From: Hyphomicrobiales bacterium
GTDB lineage: Bacteria; Pseudomonadota; Alphaproteobacteria; Rhizobiales; Xanthobacteraceae
Direction of reading: 5' to 3'
NCBI GenBank assembly: GCA_017305665.1
Contig: JAFKKH010000029.1
Span: 1-64,000 of the forward strand
Length of the DNA stretch: 64,000 nucleotides
Positions within the stretch are counted from its first letter, which is position 1. Every line of letters starts with the position of its first letter. Both the position numbers and the translations under genes were made by a program. The notes beneath the pieces were generated by a model. The model saw nothing but the letters and a program-made list of their open reading frames with translations, had not been told where the DNA came from and searched no databases. Below, one piece after another: positions 27,630-37,182 of the stretch.

Positions 27630-28571
27630 TCAATACCGAATGCGGGGATCGAGCAGCGTGTAGGCGAGGTCGATCAGCAGGTTGACGCCGACATAGATGG
27701 CCGACGTCAACAGGATCATCGCCTGGATCACCGGGTAGTCGCGCGCGAGCACCGCGTCGACGGTGAGGCGGCCGATGCCGGGCAGGTTGAACACGCTTTC
27801 GGTGACGACGACGCCCGAGATCAGCAGCGCGAAGCCGGTGCCGATCACGGTGATGACGGGGACAGCGGCGTTGCGCAGCGCATGGCGCAGCAGCACGCTG
27901 CGCTCGGTGATGCCCTTGGCGCGGGCGGTGCGGACATAATCCTCGCCGAGCACGTCGAGCATCGCCGCGCGCGTCATGCGCGCGATCAGCGCGACATAGA
28001 TGAACGACAGCGTCAGTGTCGGCAGCGTGATGCGCTCGATGAACGGCACGATGCCGCGGTGGATCGGACGAAAGCCCTGCACCGGCAACCATTGCAGGTC
28101 GATGGCGAAGATCTGCACCAGCACGTAGCCGATCACGAACACCGGAACTGAAAATCCGATGACCGACAGCCCCATCACGAAACGGTCGATCCAGGTGCCG
28201 TGTTTCCAGGCGGCGACGACGCCGAGCGGAACCGCGATCAGAATGGACAGGATGATCGTCGACAGCGCGATGCAGATGGTCGGCTCGACGCGTTGCCCGA
28301 TCAGTTTCAGGACGGGGACGTTGGAGATCAGGGAGACGCCGAGATCGCCGTGCAGCAGGCGGCCGATCCAGGTGAAGAATTGCAGATACAACGGCTCGTT
28401 CAGGCCGAGCGAGATGCGGATGCGATCGATCTGCTCGGGCGTCGCCGTATCGCCCGCGATGATCGCAGCGGGATCGCCGGGCGTCAGCCGCAGCAACAGA
28501 AACACGAACAGCGCCACCACGCCCATCACGGGCACGGCGGCGAGGATGCGGCGGATCAGGTAGCCCAGCAT
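27630..28571 (-). CDS. ABC transporter permease, DppB type
   Basis: 313-residue inner-membrane permease starting MLGYLIRRILAAVPVMGVVALFVFLLLRLTPGDPA, the typical DppB N-terminus, with the ATPase-docking loop RTARAKGITERSVLLRHALRNA. First of the three transport genes that follow each other with minimal gaps. The 148 bases upstream contain a short GC hairpin (CCCCGCAAGATCGCGGGG on the plus strand) before the M20 gene. Confidence 0.93.
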   Translation of the reverse strand: MLGYLIRRILAAVPVMGVVALFVFLLLRLTPGDPAAIIAGDTATPEQIDRIRISLGLNEPLYLQFFTWIGRLLHGDLGVSLISNVPVLKLIGQRVEPTICIALSTIILSILIAVPLGVVAAWKHGTWIDRFVMGLSVIGFSVPVFVIGYVLVQIFAIDLQWLPVQGFRPIHRGIVPFIERITLPTLTLSFIYVALIARMTRAAMLDVLGEDYVRTARAKGITERSVLLRHALRNAAVPVITVIGTGFALLISGVVVTESVFNLPGIGRLTVDAVLARDYPVIQAMILLTSAIYVGVNLLIDLAYTLLDPRIRY

Positions 28572-28719
28572 CAGCCGCCTCCGCTGCGCCGTCCCCGCAA
28601 GATCGCGGGGGCAAACGATGGATTGGAAGTCCCGGTGCAACAAACGGTCATTGCTCTTACTTTCGCAGATCGACGCCCGAAGGCAAGTTCAGCAAGTCCC
28701 GTGCCATTGCACCGCGATT

Positions 28720-29850
28720 TTAGTCGAGTGTCGCCAGAAGTCCCGCCATCAAACGGCCGCGCTCGGCGAGGCTATCCACTTCGATGTGCTCGTTCAGGGT
28801 GTGGGCATCGGCGCCGCGCACGCCCAGTCCGTCGAGCGAGGGGATGCCCATGGCGCCGGTGAAGTTGGCGTCGGAACCGCCGCCGGCGCTGCCGTGAGGC
28901 AATTCGACGCCAAGCTGCTGCGCGACGCCGACTGCCTTTTCATAGAGCGCCATGGTTCCGCGATCCGGCTCCCACACCGGCCGCGTCACGCCGCGCGTGA
29001 CCTTGAACGTGACATCGTTCGAGGTGCCCGACAATGCCAGCATCCGTTCCACGCCGCGATCGAGGTCGGCCTGCCGCTTCGCCATGCTGAGCGCTTCGCC
29101 GGTGCAGGTCGTGGCAACACAATTGACCCATTGGCCGCCATGCACGATGCCGACGCTGAAGGTGCAGTCGTCGGTGGTCATGCCGTCGATGGCGACAATT
29201 TGCTTTGCCATTTCGCGGATGGCGGAACGGCCGGAGGAGAGGGTGGCGCCGGCATGGCTCGGCTTGCCTGTCGCTTCGAGGTTGAAGCGGGCGATCGCAT
29301 AACGGCCGGTGACGACGCCGTTGTTGGCGCGGCCGGGCTCCGGCACCAGCACATATTTGTTGCGCGCGGCTTCCGCCTCGATGATGTCGCGCACGCTGGG
29401 CGTGCCGACTTCCTCGTCCGGCGTGAACAGCACGGTGATCGGCAGCGGCGTCGTGAACGCGGCCTTGGCGAGTTGCCGGATCGCCTCGAGCGACAGGTAG
29501 TTGCCGCCCTTCATGTCGAAGATGCCGGGACCGTAGCACTTGTTGCCCTCGCGGCGGAACGGCAGTTTCTCCAGCGTGCCGACCGGATGCACGGTGTCGA
29601 AATGGCCCGCGATCAGAATGCCGGGCTCGCCCTGTTTCGGGTGCGGAAAGCGCGCGCGGACGCAGCCGGCAAAACCTTGCCGTCCGGCGATGCGTTCGAT
29701 CGTCGCACCCATGATCGCCATGTCGCGCGCGGCGAGATCGAGCATCCGCTCCACCGCGCTCGCATCCCATGTCGGGCTCTCGCATTCGACCCAGGTGCGT
29801 AGCCCTTGCAGCATGGCCTCGGTGTCGAACGGAAGATTAGCCGGATTCAT
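28720..29850 (-). CDS. M20 family peptidase (carboxypeptidase G2-like)
   Basis: 376-residue zinc peptidase similar to glutamate carboxypeptidase. Landmarks: LIAGHFDTVHPVG (metal His/Asp), GIFDMKGGNY, TPDEEVGTPS (catalytic and metal Glu) and the C-terminal GGGSDANFTGAMGIPSLDGLG. The downstream of two ATGs is chosen (29850) because AGAAGG then has normal spacing. Upstream gene of the permease operon and divergent from the binding-protein gene, with 288 bases between. Confidence 0.9.
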   Translation of the reverse strand: MNPANLPFDTEAMLQGLRTWVECESPTWDASAVERMLDLAARDMAIMGATIERIAGRQGFAGCVRARFPHPKQGEPGILIAGHFDTVHPVGTLEKLPFRREGNKCYGPGIFDMKGGNYLSLEAIRQLAKAAFTTPLPITVLFTPDEEVGTPSVRDIIEAEAARNKYVLVPEPGRANNGVVTGRYAIARFNLEATGKPSHAGATLSSGRSAIREMAKQIVAIDGMTTDDCTFSVGIVHGGQWVNCVATTCTGEALSMAKRQADLDRGVERMLALSGTSNDVTFKVTRGVTRPVWEPDRGTMALYEKAVGVAQQLGVELPHGSAGGGSDANFTGAMGIPSLDGLGVRGADAHTLNEHIEVDSLAERGRLMAGLLATLD

Positions 29851-30138
29851 GGATCGCATCCTTCTTATGTCGTTGTGATTGGTGCGTTGCGAATTGGCCC
29901 AGCCGTGAGCGGCCGAGCGACGCCGATAATGCTAGCTACGAATTGACAGTGCAACTGGGGCCGTGGCGCGATTGTTGCTTGTACACTAACGAGAACGGCG
30001 TTGACGCGCTCGCGGCTTGGTGCAAGTCTCAAATCCGGTTGAGCGACAGTGCGTTATGCGTTTGCGTGCGGCCCGAATGACCAGCGTGCGCAAATTCTCA
30101 TCGGCGATTGACCGCATTCAAGTCAGGAGGGGATTCGA

Positions 30139-31740
30139 ATGGTTCAGATTACGCGCAGACAGTTTTCGACGATGGCCTCGGTGGCCGCGCTCTCGACAGC
30201 GTTACCGCTGCGGGCGAAGGCGGCGGGCGGCAAAACCATCACGGCGGTGATGCATTCCGACTTGCGCATCATCGATCCGGGGCTGACGACGGCGTACATC
30301 ACGCGCGATCACGGCTACATGATCTACGACACGCTGCTGGCGATGGATTCCAATTTCAAGATCCAGCCGCAGATGGCCGAATACAAGATGTCCGACGACA
30401 AGCTCACCTACACATTCACGCTGCGCGATGGATTGAAGTGGCATGACGGCGCACCGGTCACGGCCGAGGATTGCGTCGCCTCGCTGCAGCGCTGGGGCAA
30501 GAAGGACGGCATGGGCCAGAAGCTCATGGATTTCACGGCGAGCCTCACCGCCGCCGATCCCAAGACCATCGTGTTGAAACTGAAGGAGCCCTACGGCCTG
30601 GTGCTCGACTCGATCGGCAAGCCGTCGTCGCTGGTGCCGTTCATGATGCCGAAGCGGATCGCCGAGACGCCGCCGGACAAGGCGATCCCCGAGCAGATCG
30701 GGTCGGGCCCGTTCAAGTTCGTGAAGGAGGAATTCCAGCCGGGCGTGAAGGCAGTCTATGCCAAGAACCCCGACTATGTGCCGCGCAAGGAGCCGGCGAG
30801 CTGGACCTCGGGCGGCAAGGTGGTGAAGGTCGATCGCGTCGAATGGGTCACCATGGCGGACGCCCAGACCGCGATCAACGCGCTGCAGTCGGGCGACATC
30901 GATTTTCTGGAAAACCCGTCGTTCGACATGATCCCGATCCTGAAGAAGGACAAGGAGCTGCACGTCCAGACGCTCAACAAGCTCGGCTTCCAGACGATCG
31001 GGCGGATGAATTTCCTTTATCCGCCGTTCGACAATGTGAAGGTGCGCCGTGCCGCGCTGATGGCGCTGAGCCAGAAGCCGATCCTCGACGCGCTGGTCGG
31101 CAATCCCGAATACTATAAAGTCTGCGGGGCGGTCTTCGTCTGTAACACCCCGCTGGGAAGCGAGGTCGACTCCGATCCCGTCGTCAAGGGCGACGATCTC
31201 GCTCAGGCCAAGAAGCTGCTCGCGGAGTCCGGCTACGACGGCACCCCGGTGGTGTTGATGGCACCGGGCGACGTGGTGACGCTCAAGGCGCAGCCGATCG
31301 TCGCGGCGCAGCAACTGCGCGAAGCCGGCTTCAAGGTCGATCTCCAGGCGACCGACTGGCAGACCGTGGTGTCGCGCCGCGCCAGCCAGAAGCCGCCGAA
31401 GGACGGCGGCTGGAACATGTTCTTCACCAACTGGGTGGCGCCCGACGTGATGAACCCTGTGTCCAACGTCATGCTCAACGGCAAGGGCAAGAACGGCGGC
31501 TGGTTCGGCTGGCCGACCGATGAAAAGATGGAAGAGCTGCGCGACAAGTTCGTCCGTGCGACCAATGCCGATGACCAGAGAAAGATCGCGGAGGATATCC
31601 AGAAGCGCGTCTTCGAAGAGGTGACCTATATTCCGGCGGGCCAGTATGAGGCCCCCTGCGTATGGCGCAACGAATTGAAAGGCGTTCTCGACGGACCGGC
31701 GACGCCGATCTTCTGGAATATCGAGAAGACGGAAGCGTAA
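30139..31740 (+). CDS. ABC transporter substrate-binding protein, family 5 (Tat-type signal)
   Basis: 533-residue periplasmic solute-binding protein of the DppA/OppA group. The N-terminus MVQITRRQFSTMASVAALSTALPLRAKA carries a twin-arginine-like RRQF and an Ala-x-Ala cleavage site. LRDGLKWHDGAPVTAEDCVASLQRW is the family signature. It is transcribed away from the permease/hydrolase operon and supplies its ligand-binding component. AGGAGG is present about ten bases upstream of the ATG. The ligand is unknown. Confidence 0.94.
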   Translation: MVQITRRQFSTMASVAALSTALPLRAKAAGGKTITAVMHSDLRIIDPGLTTAYITRDHGYMIYDTLLAMDSNFKIQPQMAEYKMSDDKLTYTFTLRDGLKWHDGAPVTAEDCVASLQRWGKKDGMGQKLMDFTASLTAADPKTIVLKLKEPYGLVLDSIGKPSSLVPFMMPKRIAETPPDKAIPEQIGSGPFKFVKEEFQPGVKAVYAKNPDYVPRKEPASWTSGGKVVKVDRVEWVTMADAQTAINALQSGDIDFLENPSFDMIPILKKDKELHVQTLNKLGFQTIGRMNFLYPPFDNVKVRRAALMALSQKPILDALVGNPEYYKVCGAVFVCNTPLGSEVDSDPVVKGDDLAQAKKLLAESGYDGTPVVLMAPGDVVTLKAQPIVAAQQLREAGFKVDLQATDWQTVVSRRASQKPPKDGGWNMFFTNWVAPDVMNPVSNVMLNGKGKNGGWFGWPTDEKMEELRDKFVRATNADDQRKIAEDIQKRVFEEVTYIPAGQYEAPCVWRNELKGVLDGPATPIFWNIEKTEA

Positions 31741-31743
31741 TCG

Positions 31744-32397
31744 TCACTGCAGCGCGCGATCCGGGCGTTTGTCCGCGATGCCCGGATCGCGTTGCGCGCC
31801 GTTCGCGGGCGGCATCAGGAAACGCGTAATCATCGTTTCCAGCATCACGAGTCCCTTTTCGGTATCGAATTTCGGTTCGCGCAGGGCGACGATCTTCAGG
31901 CCGTCAAGCACGCCCATCAGGATCGTTGCCGCCGTTTCCGGCTCGATCGCCGGATCGATCTGGCGCGATGCCTGGCCCTTGCGCAGAAGCTCCGCGAGCA
32001 GGTCGCGCATCCGTCGGCTGCTCTCGCGCATGATCTTCGCGATCGCCGGATTTCTGCCGGACTCGATCAACAGTTCAAGCACCATCGGAGTTGCTTGCCG
32101 GATCCGGCTTTTCTTGCGGCGCAGCTCCGCGAGCAGGGCAGGTATCGCCTCCTTGTCGGCGGCCACGTCGTGAAACCGCTGGGCCATCTCCGTTAGCCGG
32201 AGATCAGCCATGGCGCCGATGATCGCCTCCTTGCTGGCGAAGTAGTGATAGAGATGGCCCGGACTGATGCCCGCCTCGGTGCAGATGGCGGCGATCGATG
32301 CACCTTTGAAGCCGTGGCGGACAAAGCACCGCCCGGCCGCTTCCAGAATCTCGCGCCGCTTGCCTTCATGCCTGACCGGATCGAGCCTGCGCATCAT
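31744..32397 (-). CDS. TetR/AcrR family transcriptional regulator
   Basis: 217-residue repressor with an N-terminal helix-turn-helix at about residues 14-60 (KRREILEAAGRCFVRHGFKGASIAAICTEAGISPGHLYHYFASKEAI) and an all-helical ligand domain. AAGGAAGC precedes the ATG. It is divergent from the MATE efflux gene with about 100 bases between, the standard layout for local repression of an efflux pump. Confidence 0.93.
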   Translation of the reverse strand: MMRRLDPVRHEGKRREILEAAGRCFVRHGFKGASIAAICTEAGISPGHLYHYFASKEAIIGAMADLRLTEMAQRFHDVAADKEAIPALLAELRRKKSRIRQATPMVLELLIESGRNPAIAKIMRESSRRMRDLLAELLRKGQASRQIDPAIEPETAATILMGVLDGLKIVALREPKFDTEKGLVMLETMITRFLMPPANGAQRDPGIADKRPDRALQ

Positions 32398-32406
32398 GCT
32401 TCCTTA

Positions 32407-32482
32407 ATTAGAGCAATCATTCTATCAAAACTTGACCGGTATGCAACGCTCGACTATATAAATAGAGCAAACGATCTATTTA
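32407..32482. promoter_or_regulatory. Divergent promoter region with two TetR operator-like sites
   Basis: Two related sites: ATTAGAGCAATCATTCTAT (32407-32425) and AAATAGAGCAAACGATCTAT followed by TTA (32460-32482). Both share TAGAGCAA, a short spacer and a TCTAT right half; the second is a partial palindrome AAATAG/CTATTT. AT-rich compared with surroundings. They probably bind the adjacent TetR protein and control both the regulator and the MATE gene. Confidence 0.6.
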
Positions 32483-32501
32483 TAGGAAGCCGACTGACCC
32501 G

Positions 32502-33920
32502 ATGGCGGATCGCCGAAAACTATTGCTCGAGGGTCCGATCGGAGCCGCGCTGTTCCGTCTCGCGCTCCCGATCATGCTCGGGAACCTGTTGCAGACCGGC
32601 TATCAGTTGACCGACGCGTTCTGGGTGGGACGGCTGGGCGCAACGGCGGTTGCTGCGGTCTCCATCAGCTTTCCGGTGTCGTTTCTGGTGATCGCGCTGG
32701 GCGCCGGTCTTGCGATCGCCGGCGCAACATTGTCGGCGCAGTACATGGGCGCCGGCCGTCAGGACATGGTCAACCATGTCGCCGCGCAGACCATGATGAT
32801 GGTGGCACTGACATCGGCCATTCTCGGGGCGGCCGGCTATCTTCTCGCGCCGCATCTGTTGCGATGGATGGGGGTTGCGCCCGAGGTCTACGATGCCGCG
32901 CTCGGCTTCATGCGGGTGTCGTTCATCGGCATCATCTTCGTCTTCCTCTATGCGATGTTTCAGGCGCTGATGCGAGGTGTAGGACAGACTCGCGTGCCGC
33001 TGATGATCGTGCTGGGAACCGTCGTTCTCAATTTCGTGCTCGATCCCGTTTTCATTTTCGGCTGGGGGCCGCTGCCCGGATACGGAGTGATGGGGGCCGC
33101 GCTCGCCACCCTGGCCACGCAGGGCCTCGCAGCATTGCTCGGTCTTGTCATCTTCCTGCGCGGCAGGCACGGCATCCAGCTGACATGGCGCGGCTTCAAG
33201 CCCGATCTGCCTTACGTCAAGCGCGCGTTCATGCTGGGGCTGCCGGGGTCGATCGAACTGGCGAGCCGGGGCCTTGGGCCGATGGCGATGTCGTTCCTCG
33301 CGGCCGGCTTCGGCACGGTGACGCTGGCGGCTTACGGCGTGGGAACGAATATCCTGCAGTTCATCACCATTCCGGCGATGGGCCTGTCCCAGGCGGTTTC
33401 GGCTCTGGTCGGCCAGAACATGGGGGCGGGGAATGTCGAGCGCGCCGCGCGAACGGCGACGCTCGGAGGCGTCGTCGGTCTCGCTGTCCTGACCCTTGTC
33501 GGGGGAACGGCTTTCGTTTTCGCCGAACACCTGATCGCTTTCTTCGTCCCGGCTGACCCCAACGTGATCGCCGAAGGCGCGCGCTTCGTTCGCATCATGT
33601 GTCTGGCATGGGGCGGCATCGGCGTGCAGCTTTGCGCGGTGTCGGCGTTTCGCGCGTCGGGCAATATGGTGATCGCGATGGCGATCGCCGTCGTCTTCCA
33701 GTTGTTCGTGCAATTTCCGCTGGCCTACGGTCTTGCAAGGGGCACCGGATTGGCCGAGACGGGAATCTGGTGGTCGTTTCCGATCACGAGCGTGATGGCT
33801 GCGATCACGTCGGCCCTGTGGTTTGCGCAGGGCGGGTGGAAGAAAACCCGGCTCACCGAGGAGAAAAAGCAGGTCGTCGAGGTGACCGACGAGGCCATCA
33901 TGGAAGAGGGAATTCGCTAG
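32502..33920 (+). CDS. MATE family efflux transporter
   Basis: 472-residue multidrug/toxin extrusion protein with about 12 membrane segments. It starts with EGPIGAALFRLALPIMLGNLLQTGYQLTDAFWVGRLG, the NorM-like first helix pair, and has internal repetition (GLPGSIELASRGLGPMAMSFLAAGFG, second half). The putative Shine-Dalgarno AGGAAG is rather far upstream. Likely cation-coupled drug export, repressed by the divergent TetR regulator. Confidence 0.92.
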   Translation: MADRRKLLLEGPIGAALFRLALPIMLGNLLQTGYQLTDAFWVGRLGATAVAAVSISFPVSFLVIALGAGLAIAGATLSAQYMGAGRQDMVNHVAAQTMMMVALTSAILGAAGYLLAPHLLRWMGVAPEVYDAALGFMRVSFIGIIFVFLYAMFQALMRGVGQTRVPLMIVLGTVVLNFVLDPVFIFGWGPLPGYGVMGAALATLATQGLAALLGLVIFLRGRHGIQLTWRGFKPDLPYVKRAFMLGLPGSIELASRGLGPMAMSFLAAGFGTVTLAAYGVGTNILQFITIPAMGLSQAVSALVGQNMGAGNVERAARTATLGGVVGLAVLTLVGGTAFVFAEHLIAFFVPADPNVIAEGARFVRIMCLAWGGIGVQLCAVSAFRASGNMVIAMAIAVVFQLFVQFPLAYGLARGTGLAETGIWWSFPITSVMAAITSALWFAQGGWKKTRLTEEKKQVVEVTDEAIMEEGIR

Positions 33921-34021
33921 GCGCCCTCCCGTGAATCGAACGTCCCGCGTCGTGGCGGGTTTTCCGATTTCCGGTTTTGCTTGCTCGCTCGACTTCAGGT
34001 AACTAGGGCCAATTCGTCAAT

Positions 34022-34108
34022 GCGGACGTGGCGGAACTGGTAGACGCAAGGGACTTAAAATCCCTCGATGGCAACGTCGTGTGGGTTCGAGTCCCACCGC
34101 CCGCACCA
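34022..34108 (+). tRNA. tRNA-Leu (UAA)
   Basis: 87-base tRNA with encoded CCA. Acceptor GCGGACG pairs with CGCCCGC except an A5-C68 mismatch; the anticodon loop reads CTTAAAA (anticodon TAA); a long variable arm follows, as expected for Leu; the T-arm is GTGGG-TTCGAGT-CCCAC. Located 35 bases upstream of the aminopeptidase gene on the same strand. Confidence 0.93.
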
Positions 34109-34143
34109 ACTCTTCGGACCAACCTCGTGGAATCGAGAAACTG

Positions 34144-35400
34144 ATGAACAAGCCCGAACGCCACATCGCCCCATCCATCGATCCCGTGAAATTGGATCGT
34201 CTCGCTGAAGTCGCGATCAAGGTCGGCCTGCAGCTTGCGCCGGGGCAGGATCTCCTGATCACAGCGCCGGTCGCGGCGCTGCCGCTGGTGCGGCGGATTG
34301 TCGAACATGCCTACAAGGCAGGGGCGGGGCTGGTGACGCCATTCTTCTCCGACGAGGAAATCACGCTGTCGCGTTATCGCGCGGCTCCGGATGCGAGCTT
34401 CGATCGCGCCGCCGGCTGGCTCTACGAGGGCATGGCGAAGGCGTTCTCGGCCAACACCGCGCGGCTCGCCATCGTCGGCGACAATCCCATGCTGCTCTCG
34501 GGAGAGGACGCCGCAAAGGTCGCGCGCGCCAACAAGGCCAACTCGATGGCTTATCAGCCGGCGCTGGAAAAGATCGTCAACTTCGACGTCAACTGGAACA
34601 TCGTGGCGTGGCCCGGCACGGCGTGGGCGAAGCTGATGTTTCCTGACGACGGCGAGGAGCGCGCGGTTGCGAAGCTGGCGGATGCGATCTTTGCCGCCTC
34701 GCGCGTCGATGGCACCGATCCGATCGCGAACTGGACCGCGCATAACGCAGCACTTCGCCAGCGCACCGACTGGCTGAACGGCCAGCGCTTCCACGCCTTG
34801 CATTTCTCCGGTCCCGGCACCGACCTGACGGTCGGCCTTGCCGATGGCCACGAATGGGTCGGCGGGGCCTCGACGTCGAAGAATGGCATCGTCTGCAATC
34901 CGAACATTCCGACCGAAGAGGTGTTCACCACACCGCACGCCCAGCGGGTCGAAGGTCATGTCCGCAGCACCAAGCCGCTGTCGTATCAGGGGACGCTGAT
35001 CGACAATATCGCCGTGCGTTTCGAGCAGGGCCGCATCGTGGAAGCAACCGCATCGCGCGGCGCCGACGTGCTCAACAAGGTGCTCGACACCGACGAAGGC
35101 GCGCGGCGGCTCGGCGAGGTGGCGCTGGTGCCGCATTCCTCGCCGATCTCCAAGAGCGGCCTTCTGTTCTACAACACGCTGTTTGATGAAAATGCCGCCT
35201 GCCACATCGCGCTCGGCCAGTGCTATTCGAAATGCTTCGTCGACGGCGGCAAGCTGACGCCGGAGCAGGTCGCGGCGCAGGGCGGCAACAAGAGCTTCAT
35301 TCACATCGACTGGATGATCGGCTCGGGCGAGACCGACATCGATGGTCTCCGCAGCGACGGCAGCCGCGTTCCTGTTTTCCGCAAAGGCGAGTGGGCCTAA
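34144..35400 (+). CDS. M29 family aminopeptidase (AmpS/PepS-like)
   Basis: 418-residue metallo-aminopeptidase of the M29 (thermophilic aminopeptidase) family. Conserved pieces: the SKNGIVCNPNIPTEEVFTTPHAQRVEG segment with metal-binding Glu/His, YQGTLIDNIAVRFEQGRIVEA, ALVPHSSPISKSGLLFYNTLFDENAACHIALG and HIDWMIGSGETDIDG near the end. Removes N-terminal residues from peptides in the cytoplasm. The ATG at 34144 excludes a frame that would overlap the tRNA. Confidence 0.94.
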   Translation: MNKPERHIAPSIDPVKLDRLAEVAIKVGLQLAPGQDLLITAPVAALPLVRRIVEHAYKAGAGLVTPFFSDEEITLSRYRAAPDASFDRAAGWLYEGMAKAFSANTARLAIVGDNPMLLSGEDAAKVARANKANSMAYQPALEKIVNFDVNWNIVAWPGTAWAKLMFPDDGEERAVAKLADAIFAASRVDGTDPIANWTAHNAALRQRTDWLNGQRFHALHFSGPGTDLTVGLADGHEWVGGASTSKNGIVCNPNIPTEEVFTTPHAQRVEGHVRSTKPLSYQGTLIDNIAVRFEQGRIVEATASRGADVLNKVLDTDEGARRLGEVALVPHSSPISKSGLLFYNTLFDENAACHIALGQCYSKCFVDGGKLTPEQVAAQGGNKSFIHIDWMIGSGETDIDGLRSDGSRVPVFRKGEWA

Positions 35401-35496
35401 CGCCGCACTCGTGCACGGGCAGTCCGGTTGTGGCCTCATTGCGGCCACGGCCGCATGCTTAACGCAACCTCAACGGGGGTCGCCTAAGACGGCATC

Positions 35497-35937
35497 ATGA
35501 CAGATCACGGTACCCATAACGGCCGCCTGCGACCGCTTGTCCTTGCGGTCGCGCTGCTCGCGGCCGGTGCCGGTCTGGGCGGCTGCGCCAGTGTCGGCGA
35601 CGGCTTCGCATCGGGTGCGTTCGTCGATCCGGCCAAATACGAGCTCTACGACTGCAAGCAACTCGAAGCCGAGCGCAAGTCGCTCGCCACGCGCACCGCG
35701 GAGCTGCAGCGATTGATGAACAAGGCCGATACGGGCGTCGCCGGTCCGGTCGTCGCCGAGGTGGCGTATCGCAACGACTACGTTACGGTCCGCGCATCGG
35801 CCAAACTCGCCGACGAGGAATGGCGGAAGAACAAGTGCGTGGAGACGGCACCGCCTGCTGCGGCACCGCCGCCTCCCGCCGCAGCCAATCCCGCCGGCGC
35901 GCATGCGCGGGGCCGTTCCGGCGGCGCGGTTCACTAG
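35497..35937 (+). CDS. Predicted lipoprotein, hypothetical
   Basis: 146 residues with a signal peptide and a lipobox LGGC at residues 27-30, so Cys30 should be lipidated. The mature part has YELYDCKQLEAERKSLATRTAELQRLMNKA, a short amphipathic helix region, and a Pro/Ala-rich tail. Similar proteins seem common in the family but have no known function. Alternative frames here are shadows. Confidence 0.8.
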   Translation: MTDHGTHNGRLRPLVLAVALLAAGAGLGGCASVGDGFASGAFVDPAKYELYDCKQLEAERKSLATRTAELQRLMNKADTGVAGPVVAEVAYRNDYVTVRASAKLADEEWRKNKCVETAPPAAAPPPPAAANPAGAHARGRSGGAVH

Positions 35938-35978
35938 TTCTGCCGATTTGAAATCCCTGCACCGCTCGCTGACGCCGT

Positions 35979-37175
35979 TCACGGCCGCCAGTTGTAGATC
36001 CAGTCCTGACGCGCCAGCATCCGCCGGGCCCCCAGCGCCGTGATGCCGAGGTCGCGCGCCAGCGCGGCAACACCTTTAAGATGATAAATCCGCCCGTTCT
36101 GTTGTGCGAGCCGCTGAACGCGCGCGACGCGTTCGCGACGCAGATGGGTGTAGCGTGCCAGTGCCGCTGTGGCTCCGCCGGCATTTTCGGTTGCTTCGGC
36201 CAGGCATTGTGCGAGCACCGCCGCGTCCTCGATCGCCATGCCCGCGCCTTGGGCGGCAAACGGCAGCATCGCGTGGGCGGCATCGCCGAGCAAAGCCGTT
36301 GCGCCGCTATGCCAGGCAGGGAGGGACGGGCTCGTGAATAGCGCCCATTTGCGCCAGCCGTCGATCGCGCCGATCATCGCGCGCGCCGGTTCGGGCCAGC
36401 CCGCCGTCGCAAACCGACGCATGATGTCCGCGGCATCGCCGGGCTCGCTCCAGCCCGGCTGATTCCAATTCCCGGGAACGATCGCGACGACGTTGATCCG
36501 TTGCCCGCCCGACATCGGATAGGCCACGAGATGGGCGTCCGGCCCCATCCAGAGTGTGACGCGCGGCGCGGTCGGTGTAGCGGGTAACCGCGCCGTCTCG
36601 ATGGTGCCGCGCCATGCGATCAGGCCGGAAAATTGCGGGCGGATATTCGGGAAAAGCTGATCGCGTAGCGCCGACCACACGCCATCGGCGCCGACCAGCA
36701 CCCATGGTGTTTCCTCGCGGCGTGCGTCGCTCGCGCGCAGGCCGACGGTCACGCCCGTGCCGCTCATCGTGGCGTCCTCGAACGCTGTGCCCAATCGCAG
36801 TTCGATGTTCGGATCGGCGCGAACCTGATCGACCAGCGCCGCCTGCAGGTCCGCGCGATGAATCACCCAGTAGGGCGCGCCGTATGCAGCGGCAGCTTCG
36901 CCGAGCGGCAGACGGCAGACCTCGCCGCCGCGCCGCACGCTCATGATGCTGACGGCATCAGGTACGAGGGCGTGCGCGGCCAGCCGTTCGCGCAGGCCAA
37001 GTCCGATCAGGATGCGGCTTGCGTTGGGCGACAGTTGCAGACCGGCGCCGGCCTCTTCGAGGCGTTCGGCCTTTTCGATGATGATGACGCGAAAGCCCTT
37101 CGCGGCGAGCGCGAGCGATGCCGTCAGGCCTCCAATTCCGGCACCCGCGATGAGAACGGTGCGCGACGGCGTCAC
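35979..37175 (-). CDS. FAD-dependent monooxygenase (salicylate hydroxylase-like)
   Basis: 398-residue group A flavin monooxygenase. FAD-binding GAGIGGLTA (about 10-18), the DG motif VLVGADGVWSALRD (about 158-171) and GDAAHAMLPFAAQGAGMAIEDA near residue 290 are intact. Hydroxylates an aromatic substrate with NAD(P)H; the substrate cannot be told. GTG start at 37175, seven bases after the zinc-finger gene's stop, so the two may be co-transcribed. Confidence 0.9.
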   Translation of the reverse strand: MTPSRTVLIAGAGIGGLTASLALAAKGFRVIIIEKAERLEEAGAGLQLSPNASRILIGLGLRERLAAHALVPDAVSIMSVRRGGEVCRLPLGEAAAAYGAPYWVIHRADLQAALVDQVRADPNIELRLGTAFEDATMSGTGVTVGLRASDARREETPWVLVGADGVWSALRDQLFPNIRPQFSGLIAWRGTIETARLPATPTAPRVTLWMGPDAHLVAYPMSGGQRINVVAIVPGNWNQPGWSEPGDAADIMRRFATAGWPEPARAMIGAIDGWRKWALFTSPSLPAWHSGATALLGDAAHAMLPFAAQGAGMAIEDAAVLAQCLAEATENAGGATAALARYTHLRRERVARVQRLAQQNGRIYHLKGVAALARDLGITALGARRMLARQDWIYNWRP

Positions 37176-37182
37176 GGGAAGG

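Noticed and set aside
34003-35448. 481-codon minus-strand frame opposite the M29 aminopeptidase
   Set aside because: Antisense shadow that also crosses the tRNA-Leu gene.
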